Assembly (NCBI GenBank): GCA_015228875.1
Contig: JADGCS010000046.1
Span: 1 to 33,720 of the forward strand
DNA: 33,720 bases
From: Deltaproteobacteria bacterium
GTDB taxonomy: Bacteria; UBA10199; JADGCS01
Direction of reading: 5' to 3'
Shown: positions 8,422-16,447 of the stretch, piece after piece
How positions within the stretch are numbered: the stretch's first letter is position 1
How the letters are laid out: the number at the start of each line of letters is the position of its first letter
Notes under the pieces: generated by a model
Told to the model about the DNA's origin: nothing
Databases searched by the model: none
The model's input: the letters and a program-made list of their open reading frames with translations, nothing else
Made by a program: the position numbers and the translations under genes

Positions 8422-9608
8422 CTCCTCCGTTTAAGGCACTCACTCATGTCGTTGAGTACGTTGACGTAGGTCACATAGGCGCTGTGTGGTGTCGGGTAGG
8501 GGTTAAAATATTTATGCACATCGCCGTCGCTGAACCATTTGGTACACATGTAATAAAAATGGTCTGAGGTCTGCAGCTTGCGCCATGTGTGTATCAGGTT
8601 GATGTCTCCTGTTGCACGCATTTCTTCTTCGAGTGAATAAAGATACTCCGCGGCAGAATCCTGCATGGAATTACCCAGCCAGGCCGTTGTGTCCCTTTCG
8701 AGATCGGCCCAGGAAACAAAATACGGACAATCTATTTTGGCAAGGGGCTGGTGGGTCGCAGCAATCTCAGACGGTGTTTTAAAGCAGAAATCCGGGTGTC
8801 GTAAAATCGCTGCGGGGAGATGGTTCATAAAATCAAAGATGCCCGTGTCTGCCCATTGATGCTCCCCGAATGTCTCGTAGTCCATAAACAGATTAATGAC
8901 CTCGCCGTTGCCCGCCACCGCATGCATCCAGCGGGCGTATTTTTCTGAATCCAGTGGAAAGTCAAGCCAGTTTCTGTCTGAAAAACGAAAGGCCATGTCA
9001 TCTGAGAGCCTGTAATTTTTAAGCAGCAGTTTCAACTTGTATGCTGGTGTCGGCAGATACACATAATTAGGGCTTCTCCAGCCAAGTATTTGATCTGCAC
9101 CCTCCGCAAGGATAGCGTCATATCCCATTTTTTCGATCTCGCGGGCGAGATCGTTGTTGTAAATCAACTCTGTATTACGAAAGGTCTTTGGGGTGTAACC
9201 AAAAAGATATTTTAATTTCTCCCTGTGTGCCTCAACCTGGGCTTTAAATTCGGTTTTGGAAAAAAGAAAAGAGAGCGAGTGATAATAGGTCTCGTTGATG
9301 AGCTCGACACAGCCCGTGTCAACAAGCTCCCTGAATGTCTGCAGGACATCTGGAGCAAACAGCTCAAACTGCTCCAACGCCACACCACTTATAGAATAAC
9401 TGATTTTAAATTCCCCATTGAACCTGCGTATCAAGTCGAGCATCAGCGCATTGGTGGGAAGGTAGCATTTTTCGGCAACCTTGCGTACAATCTCTCGGTT
9501 AAGCCTTGCGTCTTCGTAGTCACGATCTTCGCCAATTTTAAAAAAATTATAATCCTGACGCAGACGAAAAGGCTGATGGACCTGAAAATAAAAACAAACA
9601 CTGATCAT
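8415..9608 (-). CDS. GH57 family glycoside hydrolase (alpha-amylase/glucanotransferase type)
   Basis: This retaining GH57 enzyme acts on alpha-1,4/1,6-glucans. Conserved motifs are HQPFRLR at the N terminus (H11-Q12-P13), FRNTELIY with the presumed nucleophile E147, and FMDYETFGEHQW with the presumed acid/base D243. At 397 residues it is of the shorter GH57 class, often annotated as alpha-amylase. It lacks the long C-terminal domain of GH57 branching enzymes, so whether it hydrolyses, transfers or branches is not settled. Its start overlaps the stop of the upstream glycosyltransferase gene by 4 bp, so the two are translationally coupled. The operon lacks a GlgB-type GH13 branching enzyme, which makes a role in glycogen structure plausible. 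Confidence 0.88.
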   Translation of the reverse strand: MISVCFYFQVHQPFRLRQDYNFFKIGEDRDYEDARLNREIVRKVAEKCYLPTNALMLDLIRRFNGEFKISYSISGVALEQFELFAPDVLQTFRELVDTGCVELINETYYHSLSFLFSKTEFKAQVEAHREKLKYLFGYTPKTFRNTELIYNNDLAREIEKMGYDAILAEGADQILGWRSPNYVYLPTPAYKLKLLLKNYRLSDDMAFRFSDRNWLDFPLDSEKYARWMHAVAGNGEVINLFMDYETFGEHQWADTGIFDFMNHLPAAILRHPDFCFKTPSEIAATHQPLAKIDCPYFVSWADLERDTTAWLGNSMQDSAAEYLYSLEEEMRATGDINLIHTWRKLQTSDHFYYMCTKWFSDGDVHKYFNPYPTPHSAYVTYVNVLNDMSECLKRRRG

Positions 9609-10909
9609 GAACCCACCATTTGATGATAATGATCGATAATCTTTTTACCGGCAAGATTCCAACTGATTTTGTCGAGTTCCTTGCCCCCTTCTCTGACCAT
9701 GCGCTCCGCTTTTTCTTTGTCGGTGAGGATATCGATGATGCTGTCCGCAAGTTTTTGAATATCCCAAAAATCAACCTTGACAGCGTTTTCGAAGACCTCT
9801 GCCACACCCGACTGTTTTGAAATGATGGCTGGGACGTGATAAAGCATGGCCTCAAACGGGGTGAGTCCAAAGGGCTCTGAAACAGATGGCATGACGTAAA
9901 TATCGCTCATCGCAAACATTTCTTCGACCTCTCGTCCATGCAGAAAACCCGTGAAGTGAAAATTTTTCTGCATCCGGCACTGTGCCACCCTTTCAACAAG
10001 CCTGTTAAACATGTCTCCCACTCCCGCCATGACAAAACGGACGTTGTCCATTTTTTCGAGGACCAGACGGGCTGCCTCTACAAAATAATCGGGGCCCTTT
10101 TGCAGGGTGATACGCCCCATAAAAAGGACTATTTTCTCCTTGAGATTTCTTTTGATGTGCTCTCTCTCGATTTGTTTTTCCTTGCTGACAGCGTTATACA
10201 CAACAAAAATCTTTTTTTCGTCGATGCCATATTTATGAATCAACGCATCCTTTGTGCGCTGACTGACGGCAATAATCCTGTCGGCCTCTTCCAGGCCGTA
10301 TTTTTCGATGCGGGCAATCTCGTGATTGGGATTATCCCCTGTTCTGTCGAATTCAGTTGCGTGTACGTGACAGATGAGGGGTTTGCCGCTGATCTTTTTG
10401 GCCTCGACCGCGGCAGGAAAGGTCATCCAGTCGTGGGCATGAATCACATCGAATGCTTCATTGCGTGCAAGAACAACACCAATCAGCGCATAACGCGCGA
10501 CTTCGTGAATAAGATTTTTTCCATAGCCCCCGCTAAATTCGAACCGGCCAAGGGTAATATCTTCCTGGAGTTCTTTGAGGACATCCAGCTTTTCTGTGTA
10601 TTTGGTGACTTTTTGATCGTAGCTTAATTCTGTTTGATAGGGTTCGAGAAAACTGTCAACCTCGAGAACTGTCAGAGTCTTTTCGGAAACATTTTTTTTA
10701 AATCTTCGTGTTTTTTTTGTCAGAAGGACTTCGTTTGCCCCGAGAAGCTCAAGTTTGTCGTGATGTTCTTTTTCTCCGTAAACCTTGGGCAACACAAAGA
10801 GAACCTCTGTGCCGAGTTCTGTTAACACATGCGTCAGGGCATGGCAGACAGTGCCAAGCCCACCACTGATAAAGGGGGGAAATTCCCAGCCCAACATAAG
10901 CACCTTCAT
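9605..10909 (-). CDS. GT-B glycosyltransferase, glycogen synthase-like (GT4/GT5)
   Basis: This 434-residue two-domain GT-B enzyme probably extends glycogen from a nucleotide sugar in the cytoplasm. The N terminus MKVLMLGWEFPPFISGGLG carries the glycine loop (GGLG, about 16-19) typical of glycogen and starch synthases. HAHDW (about 157-161), the GRITLQKGPD donor-domain motif (about 265-274) and SEPFGLTPFEAM with the EX7E pair (E345/E353) are all present. It differs from classical GlgA (about 480 residues) and resembles the shorter bacterial/archaeal synthases found next to GH57 and GH133 genes. The ATG overlaps the stop of the GH133 gene (ATGA), and an AGGA lies just upstream. The context strongly supports glycogen synthesis; a sucrose synthase/phosphate synthase relative is the alternative. 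Confidence 0.85.
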   Translation of the reverse strand: MKVLMLGWEFPPFISGGLGTVCHALTHVLTELGTEVLFVLPKVYGEKEHHDKLELLGANEVLLTKKTRRFKKNVSEKTLTVLEVDSFLEPYQTELSYDQKVTKYTEKLDVLKELQEDITLGRFEFSGGYGKNLIHEVARYALIGVVLARNEAFDVIHAHDWMTFPAAVEAKKISGKPLICHVHATEFDRTGDNPNHEIARIEKYGLEEADRIIAVSQRTKDALIHKYGIDEKKIFVVYNAVSKEKQIEREHIKRNLKEKIVLFMGRITLQKGPDYFVEAARLVLEKMDNVRFVMAGVGDMFNRLVERVAQCRMQKNFHFTGFLHGREVEEMFAMSDIYVMPSVSEPFGLTPFEAMLYHVPAIISKQSGVAEVFENAVKVDFWDIQKLADSIIDILTDKEKAERMVREGGKELDKISWNLAGKKIIDHYHQMVGS

Positions 10910-12879
10910 AAATCATCCTCACAAGTTAAAATATGATACGCCCTGATGACCTCTCCGACGCTCCACGCCTGATGAAAACACCCCTTGGGATCGTGGGGCG
11001 GGTTGCCGTTAAAAATTTCTGATATGCCGCCAACACAGGCCTCCCTGAGATGAATCTGCAGTTGTGGAATCATTCTGTCGAGCAAGACCTTTCTGGTGCG
11101 TTCTTTGTTACTGCTGGTTTTAACCCGAGCCTCTGCATAGTGGCCAAAAAGCCATGGCCAGACAGTACCCTGATGATAAGCGCTGTCCCGTTGTTCCATG
11201 GAGCCGGCATAAACAGCGCAGTAGCGAAAGTCTGTTGGAGACAGGGTTCTGAGTCCGCAGGGTGTTAAAAGATGATCCCTCACACACACCACAACCTTGC
11301 GTTTTTGTTCGCGGCTCAATGGTGAAAAGGGAAGCGAAACAGCAAATATCTGATTGGGACGAATAGACCTGTCCTGTCCCTTGTCGTTGACACAGTCAGC
11401 AAGGTATTTGGCATCATCAAGCCAGAAGACTTCGTTAAATGCCTTTTTGCATTTTTTGATGATTTCGAGAAGGTTTGTGTGTGTTTTGATTTCGAGATCG
11501 AGAGAAAGCCTGTTAAAAAAAGACAGCGCGTTAAACCACAATGCGTTGAGGTCGACGGCATAGCCATGACGAGGCGTAACAGGCCTGCCATGGACTGCCG
11601 CATCCATCCATGTGAGTTGAGTGCCTTCGTTGCCCGCCCACAAGAGGCCGTTATCGTGAAGACTGACATCCCTCACCCCTCCCGTTAAAAAGGCATCAAG
11701 GATCTGCCTGAGAGGTTCGAAAAGATGGCTTGTGACACCAGAAACATCGCCTGTTTTTTTAAGATATTTTTGAACAGCCCAAAAGAACCATAACGAGGCA
11801 TCGATTGAATTGTAGGCCGAGGCCTTGCCACTCACATCGATATAATTGGGGATCAACCCCTTTTTAATCTTGCCGGCAAAGGTTTTTAGGACTTCAAACC
11901 CCTCTTTATCGCGATCACAGCAGAAGGCAACGCCCGGAACGGCAATCATGGCATCGCGTCCCCATTCTTTAAACCAGGGATAGCCTGCAGTCACAGAGGT
12001 CATGTTTTGTGCGTTTTTAATAATAAACTGACCGGCCCTTTCTTTGAGCACATTAAGCGGATAGGGGTCCTGGGCGTATTTTTTTCTTTTTTCCTGCCGG
12101 TTTTTGTACTCGTGCTGCCAGAGTTTTTCGCAATCGACGCGCGGTGCAGAAAGCGACGCCCTGAAATACAGGGTGTCTGAGGTCTCCATTTTTCTCTCAA
12201 GGACACCCGGACAGAAGAGATCTTCCTGGTATTCGAGACCCCGCGATCTTTCCTTGAGGTACTCGATGTTATGGTGCCAGTACGGACCCGAATAAAATGA
12301 AGTTGTTTCGGAGGTGTCAAAATAAAGCGGTGGGATACCATCGTATGGATCGATTTTGTAAAAACCATCGTGAACGTATGTCTTGACCCTGATGCCGATA
12401 TTATCACGCGTGAGTTTGTGAATCTCTCTAAAGGCAAGGAGGGGCCTTAAGTGCAGGATGACCGGCCTTGCTGCCGATACAAGTTTAAACCTGACAAGAA
12501 CGGTATTTTCTCCCTGCAGCATCATGATGGATTGCTCAAATTGTATGTCTCCTATGTGATAGCGAATATTGGGATAATAATTACTGGTAAATCCATCTAT
12601 GTATTTGTGTCCCGTGGGATGGTAGACCTCTGGGTATTTGTTGGTCGAGAGATCAAAGACTTTATCGCCTGCACGCAAAGACGGCTCAAGTTTGGAAAGA
12701 AAAACATATTTTTCGTTTGACTCTTTGACAGGGGCCACAAGCAGCCCATGGTACTTGCGCGTGTGACAGTTAAGAATTGTGCTTGAGGCATAACCACCAA
12801 GACCGTTGGTTTCGAGCCATTCACAGCGAAGTGATTTTTCGAGATTAAGGCACTCGTCCCGCGTATATATAAAATCCAT
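10906..12879 (-). CDS. Amylo-alpha-1,6-glucosidase (GH133, archaeal/bacterial glycogen debranching type)
   Basis: First gene of the glycogen operon. The 657 residues have an N-terminal GDE_N-type beta-sandwich (WLETNGLGGYAS, about 21-32; RKYHGLLVAP, about 41-50). A six-hairpin (alpha/alpha)n catalytic domain follows, with GYPWFKEWGRDAMIAVPG (about 299-316), YNSIDASLWFFWA (about 356-368) and a later HQGTVWPWL segment. This is the family that removes the alpha-1,6-linked glucose stub, corresponding to the C-terminal half of eukaryotic AGL. The transferase half is missing here but a candidate lies at the end of the same operon. The ATG follows ggtggtgt. The promoter should be upstream (13.0-13.2 kb), where only a decayed coding region is seen. 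Confidence 0.9.
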   Translation of the reverse strand: MDFIYTRDECLNLEKSLRCEWLETNGLGGYASSTILNCHTRKYHGLLVAPVKESNEKYVFLSKLEPSLRAGDKVFDLSTNKYPEVYHPTGHKYIDGFTSNYYPNIRYHIGDIQFEQSIMMLQGENTVLVRFKLVSAARPVILHLRPLLAFREIHKLTRDNIGIRVKTYVHDGFYKIDPYDGIPPLYFDTSETTSFYSGPYWHHNIEYLKERSRGLEYQEDLFCPGVLERKMETSDTLYFRASLSAPRVDCEKLWQHEYKNRQEKRKKYAQDPYPLNVLKERAGQFIIKNAQNMTSVTAGYPWFKEWGRDAMIAVPGVAFCCDRDKEGFEVLKTFAGKIKKGLIPNYIDVSGKASAYNSIDASLWFFWAVQKYLKKTGDVSGVTSHLFEPLRQILDAFLTGGVRDVSLHDNGLLWAGNEGTQLTWMDAAVHGRPVTPRHGYAVDLNALWFNALSFFNRLSLDLEIKTHTNLLEIIKKCKKAFNEVFWLDDAKYLADCVNDKGQDRSIRPNQIFAVSLPFSPLSREQKRKVVVCVRDHLLTPCGLRTLSPTDFRYCAVYAGSMEQRDSAYHQGTVWPWLFGHYAEARVKTSSNKERTRKVLLDRMIPQLQIHLREACVGGISEIFNGNPPHDPKGCFHQAWSVGEVIRAYHILTCEDDL

Positions 12880-13160
12880 ACACCACCATTATAAAACATC
12901 TGTTGAATTGTTTTGTTGCTCCTAAAAAAACAAACGCCACTCCTGCCGCGACAATAAAACAAACAAGGGCCATTGGCAACTACGCGGTAAGACTTTTTTG
13001 CACTCAATGGACAAGCAGGTCTTTAAATCGGAAAAGCAAGAATCCCCACATCACAGGAAACAAGGCATCCGTCGGGGACTTTTGATATTTCCCAAGGCAC
13101 AGGCCAAAGAAGCAACCCAGACACAGGCGATTTCAAACGACACTGTTTTTGAGGTAGTGT
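12845..13160 (-). pseudogene. Decayed small membrane-protein gene
   Basis: There is no intact gene between 12880 and 13182. Read on the - strand, however, the stretch gives protein-like, hydrophobic sequence once disruptions are allowed. One frame reads SFEIACVWVASLACALG (from about 13140). After a frame change comes ALFPVMWGFLLFRFKDLLVH, then TGA, VQKSLTA, TAG, and LPMALVCFIVAAGVAFVFLG, ending near 12845 inside the GH133 start. Both stops would be Trp with a single base change (TGG). An intact 42-residue piece starting at ATG 12972 could be made, but it has no ribosome site. The family is unknown. Chance hydrophobic frames cannot be excluded. Confidence 0.33.
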
Positions 13161-13182
13161 ATGCGACCAGCTTTTTCGAATA

Positions 13183-13470
13183 TTACTTTTGTCTTTTGGT
13201 CTCGAGGTACATGCCAATTTTAGTTTGGCCTTCTTGCGTGTCCGTCCACTGCTTATACCCTTTGTCTCTCAGGCAGTTGAGCAGGCCCACCCACTCATCG
13301 TGGTTCCAGAATGTGCGGGTGCTGAGCCATTTGTTTAACTCATTTGTTGGGAACACGTTTTCTACAACATTTCTTGTGGTCGCTGTTGTTGTCTTTTTGG
13401 TGCTTGCGGTGGGCTTTTTTGCCCTTGTTGTTTTTGTTGTTGTGGTTGATGTTGCTGTTTCTGTTCTCAT
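13183..13470 (-). CDS. Small protein with Thr/Lys-rich tail and a conserved-looking C-terminal domain (unknown)
   Basis: The 95-residue product has a low-complexity basic N terminus (about 1-34, almost only T, K, A, S, R) and a compact C-terminal part rich in aromatic and charged residues (FWNHDEW, about 54-60; LRDKGYKQW, about 67-75; EGQTKIGMYLE, about 80-90). The start is well supported by GGAG 5 nt before the ATG. The tail resembles histone H1-like or linker tails that bind nucleic acid, and the C-terminal segment looks like a small helical domain. I do not recognise a named family. The gene is monocistronic. The long antisense frame over it is an artefact of the Thr-rich tail, which reads as Val/Phe-rich on the other strand. 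Confidence 0.65.
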   Translation of the reverse strand: MRTETATSTTTTKTTRAKKPTASTKKTTTATTRNVVENVFPTNELNKWLSTRTFWNHDEWVGLLNCLRDKGYKQWTDTQEGQTKIGMYLETKRQK

Positions 13471-13619
13471 AAAATCTCCATACTTGATTGAATTATTGTC
13501 AAAAGAATACCAAAACCAAACGGCCTTGCCTGTGATACCCGTCCGGCAAGACGCGCGGGCGGCAACATAGCAATAATGCGGTTCGTTGTCTAGACGTTAA
13601 AAAATGGAACACGGTTTTT

Positions 13620-13648
13620 TTGACATGGTTTGCTACAGATGACAAAAT
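13620..13648 (+). promoter_or_regulatory. Candidate sigma-70-type promoter for the YgbA-like gene
   Basis: TTGACA (13620-13625) is followed, after 17 bp, by caaaat (13643-13648; 4/6 match to TATAAT). Transcription would start near 13655, too close to ATG 13663 to leave a normal leader, which favours the ATG at 13708. No NsrR-like or FNR-like palindrome was recognised. Confidence 0.35.
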
Positions 13649-13707
13649 AACGTCATGTTTTAATGAGCGTTTCAATCGGGGTCAATGTTGAAGTGGATCA
13701 GTTGCAC

Positions 13708-14097
13708 ATGAAAAACACGAATAATCTCAAACAACAAATTCCACCACGCCTCTATCGTGAAATAAAAACAATCGGGGCCATGGTCACAATATACTGCAAG
13801 GATAAACACAGGGGTTGCTGGCAACCAGGGTGCAGAATTTGTGATGAGTGCCAAGCAATAATCAATTATGCGACTCACAGGACCCTCAAATGCCCCCTTA
13901 AAAAGGATAAACCTGCGTGCCGGTACTGCACAATCCACTGCTACGAAGAAAATTACAGAAGACGTGTCAGAGAGATCATGTCCTACGCAGGACCGCGCAT
14001 GCTGTGGCGCCACCCGTTACTTGCATTACTGCATCTGTGGGACGAACACAGATCACGAAAAAACACTCCAAAGAAAATAAACAAGTTACTAACTTGA
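13708..14097 (+). CDS. YgbA-type (nitrous oxide-stimulated promoter family) Cys-rich protein
   Basis: The 129-residue protein matches the pattern of the YgbA_NO family (PF11756): REIKTIGAMVTIYC, CRICDECQ, RTLKCPL, KPACRYCTIHCY and the near-diagnostic MSYAGPRMLWRHPLLALLHL. Nine Cys residues (about 30, 37, 42, 45, 48, 62, 71, 74, 78) suggest metal or Fe-S binding. The family is associated with nitric-oxide-responsive regulation in enterobacteria; its biochemistry is poorly defined. An in-frame ATG at 13663 would add 15 residues outside the family pattern. Neither start has a good ribosome site; I chose 13708 because of the upstream promoter. The last residues NKLLT and the stop codon are encoded by a half-copy of the dispersed palindromic repeat (14082-14098), so the native C terminus may have been replaced. 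Confidence 0.82.
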   Translation: MKNTNNLKQQIPPRLYREIKTIGAMVTIYCKDKHRGCWQPGCRICDECQAIINYATHRTLKCPLKKDKPACRYCTIHCYEENYRRRVREIMSYAGPRMLWRHPLLALLHLWDEHRSRKNTPKKINKLLT

Positions 14098-14098
14098 C
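14082..14098 (+). repeat. Half-copy of the dispersed palindromic repeat (palindromic end only)
   Basis: The 17 bp caagttactaacttgac is identical to the left end of the full copies at 23190 and 27286. It contains the perfect 7+1+7 palindrome CAAGTTA-c-TAACTTG. The remainder of the element is absent. It supplies the stop codon of the YgbA-like gene. Confidence 0.6.
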
Positions 14099-14132
14099 AT
14101 GGTAATATTGTTAAACCAGAAGAAGGGAAGGG

Positions 14133-14462
14133 TCATCTATCCAGATCTTTAACATTGGGGCGCAGATTTTTGAGCTGCCTTAATTTATTTTTTTGCCTGA
14201 AAAAAATAAAGGCAAGAATGATTGCCCCCACAATGAACATGATCCTTCCCTGGCCCGCAAAAGCAGATTTTGCAGGCAAAGCGGCAGCATCGTCTTGAGC
14301 TTCATCCCCTTCAGCAGGCGCCACACCTGCGTTGTCAGACAACCCTGTGTTCTGTGCATCCAGGGCATTATCTGGCGCAGCATTGTTCTCTTGCGCCTGA
14401 ACACTCAATTGACAAAACAACAACAAGGCAACGGTCACAAAAAACAAAACAGTCTGCTTCAT
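14133..14462 (-). CDS. Small exported protein with C-terminal membrane anchor (unknown)
   Basis: The 109-residue product begins with a textbook signal peptide (MKQTVLFFVTVALLLFCQLSVQA, likely cleavage after QA). An acidic Ala/Asp/Asn-rich linker (about 24-70) follows, then one transmembrane helix (about 74-92, IMFIVGAIILAFIFFRQK) and a basic tail. Mature topology would be periplasmic linker and cytoplasmic tail. The start at 14462 has GGGGGTGA, a near-perfect anti-SD match, just upstream. An alternative ATG at 14489 would add nine residues. No family is recognised. It lies between the half-repeat (14082) and a full repeat copy (14547-14670). Many such proteins sit beside surface or envelope genes, but the neighbours here do not indicate a role. 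Confidence 0.68.
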   Translation of the reverse strand: MKQTVLFFVTVALLLFCQLSVQAQENNAAPDNALDAQNTGLSDNAGVAPAEGDEAQDDAAALPAKSAFAGQGRIMFIVGAIILAFIFFRQKNKLRQLKNLRPNVKDLDR

Positions 14463-14546
14463 GTTCACCCCCGTGATTTTTTGTATCATGAAATTTTACC
14501 TTTCTCCCTCTCTAACGCATCCCAAACAGACAAATCCACTATTTTA

Positions 14547-14670
14547 ATGTATGGGAGTATGGGAATTTCAAAGTCGACAGAGCGCGGGTGCATTCCTCGC
14601 AAAATGGAGGAATTCAACCGCGCACCCCAAGGGCATTTCCTTCGGGCATCAAAGTCAAGTTAGTAACTTG
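14547..14670 (-). repeat. Dispersed palindromic repeat, copy A
   Basis: This 124-bp copy is in reverse orientation relative to copies B-D. The core is an inverted repeat with 17-nt arms (14582-14598 and 14607-14623, 15/17 complementary) and an 8-nt loop. At the right end is CAAGTTA-g-TAACTTG (14656-14670). Like copy B it keeps the segment containing cgaaggaaat that copies C and D lack. The left end carries a short duplication of tatggg. It lies between two divergent genes, so it may carry or separate their promoters. Confidence 0.85.
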
Positions 14671-14754
14671 TCAAGGGAACAATCTGTAGGTAAAAAAACA
14701 ATATTCCTTTGACACTGGCCCTGGTCTTTAGTCTTTGTACCTTAACATAACGTC

Positions 14755-16326
14755 ATGACCACACACACACACACCACCATCGATCCCACACTTCTCACCT
14801 GTCATCCGCACGGTGGTGTCATGGTCGAAACCTCTGCAGGGCTTGTGCAATTTGGAGTTCCCGCAGGCGCTGTCAAAGACATTTTTGGTTCTTTTCTTAA
14901 CAAAAAAATCCTCGCACTGCGCGACACAAACCCGTATCGCCTGATCCCTCATTACTACGTTCACAACGAAAACTATATTCCAAAGACAACGGGGATGCTC
15001 CCGCTCGAATTTCTGCAGTACACCCCGTTTTTTTTGTACAGCGACAGGATCTTCACCGAAAAAAGGCCCGAGTTCTGCATGAATTTTATCGCGTCGGATG
15101 CAAAGATCACACAAAGACTTAAGGACTATCTGCATATTTCTCTGCTTGGTCCCTCGGACGATGAGCTTTCAAAACCTCTTAATACAATGATCACCGACGA
15201 ATACCCACAAGGGACGCCCAAAAATGAAATTCCAGATATGCGCGCCGAGCTTGCCTTTCATAAAAATGCAGAGCCGCACGAACTCGCCCGTTACACAAGT
15301 TTTGCAAACAACGTGTTTAAAACAGATGGTGTGGTGATCACCATCACCGGTCCCCTGTCGTACGAAATCATCGATAAAAACCAGACGCTCGGCACCTTAA
15401 ACCTTGCGGCATACCCCATCCCCAAACGAACCCTTGTCCCCAAACTCAACTATCAATTAAAACCGGGGTTTGACACCTTGATTGCCCACATTGTGGCCAG
15501 CAACACACCGGCGTTTATCCCCATCACGGCTGAACACGGGTTTGCAACAAATGACTTTGAGGGGACAAGCGGCCTTGTGATCCTAAACAACCAACAGGCC
15601 CTTGTGGTGGATCCCCCCTTTAACACAGTCGAGTTTCTCGCAGAAAATGACCTCTTAAAATATGTCAATGCGATACTCATCACCCATGGACACGGGGACC
15701 ACCTGACATCCGCCTTTGCCGAGCTGCTCATGCTTAAACCCGATATTCACATCTACTCAAGCCCAACGGTTCTGAGCATGATCACGCTTCAATGCCAACG
15801 GGCGCTGGGGATGAACTCGTGGATCACAGACGGCTGGAACACCAGGACATTAGGGATGCAGCAGTTTCACAAGATCAACGGGATGTGGTTTCGGTTTGAG
15901 TATGGTTTTCACTCCACCCCTGCCTTTGGATTTGAAATATGGGACAGGCCAGATTGTCAAAAAGGAAACCTCCAATTGTTTTTTAGCGGCGACTCTTATC
16001 TTGGAAAGAATCTCTACAAGACAGACAATCTCGCCAAGAAAGGCATCATGCCAGAAGGGCGCAGACAAAACACCCTGCGTGTCTTTGATCTTCTCACAAA
16101 AACTGCGTTACAAAAAACTCCCCCATGGTTTCTGATAGAGGCCGGCATAGCCCCCCTGCACACACCCGCAGCAGACACCATGGACAGATTAAAAGAACTT
16201 AAGCTTCAGCACCCCATTGATGACTCGCGAATTCTGTTGTATCACAACACAACCGCCAACATCGAAAATACCCCCGGCGCAAAAAAATGGAATGCTGGTG
16301 AAATGGCGTCTATCCTCCTGCTTTAA
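14755..16326 (+). CDS. MBL-fold metallo-hydrolase with large N-terminal extension
   Basis: The 523-residue protein has a metallo-beta-lactamase-fold domain in its C-terminal half. The metal-binding motif is THGHGDHL (H311, H313, D315, H316), preceded by the VVDPPF strand (about 284-289). Later ligands are probable in FFSGDSYLG and in the region after YHNTT. The first roughly 240 residues are not recognised and start with a low-complexity MTTHTHTT encoded by an acacac tract. No signal peptide is seen, so it is cytoplasmic. The substrate is unknown; hydrolysis of a phosphodiester, thioester or lactone is typical of the fold. ATG 14755 lacks a ribosome site, and ATG 14821 preceded by ggtgg is a possible internal start. 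It appears monocistronic and is 121 bp from the next gene. Confidence 0.75.
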   Translation: MTTHTHTTIDPTLLTCHPHGGVMVETSAGLVQFGVPAGAVKDIFGSFLNKKILALRDTNPYRLIPHYYVHNENYIPKTTGMLPLEFLQYTPFFLYSDRIFTEKRPEFCMNFIASDAKITQRLKDYLHISLLGPSDDELSKPLNTMITDEYPQGTPKNEIPDMRAELAFHKNAEPHELARYTSFANNVFKTDGVVITITGPLSYEIIDKNQTLGTLNLAAYPIPKRTLVPKLNYQLKPGFDTLIAHIVASNTPAFIPITAEHGFATNDFEGTSGLVILNNQQALVVDPPFNTVEFLAENDLLKYVNAILITHGHGDHLTSAFAELLMLKPDIHIYSSPTVLSMITLQCQRALGMNSWITDGWNTRTLGMQQFHKINGMWFRFEYGFHSTPAFGFEIWDRPDCQKGNLQLFFSGDSYLGKNLYKTDNLAKKGIMPEGRRQNTLRVFDLLTKTALQKTPPWFLIEAGIAPLHTPAADTMDRLKELKLQHPIDDSRILLYHNTTANIENTPGAKKWNAGEMASILLL

Positions 16327-16447
16327 AAATCAGCACCCCAAACCGTTGTCACAAACCCGATTTTTTTTGTCTCTTGCTTTATATCAAGACCGCTTGACTT
16401 GCTGCTCTCTTCATCCGCACAATTCCATAAAAAATTAAGGAGTCTCT

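Noticed and set aside
12998-13570. A 190-residue + strand frame ending in a Val/Phe-rich stretch
   Set aside because: The hydrophobic run is the antisense of the Thr/Lys-rich tail of the 13183-13470 gene, which has the better ribosome site and composition.
14709-14737. TTGACA at 14709 as promoter of the MBL gene
   Set aside because: No acceptable -10 hexamer lies 16-18 bp downstream.
14756-14780. acacac microsatellite at the start of the MBL gene
   Set aside because: It is short and codes THTHTT; there is no sign of phase-variable out-of-frame alternatives beyond normal low complexity.
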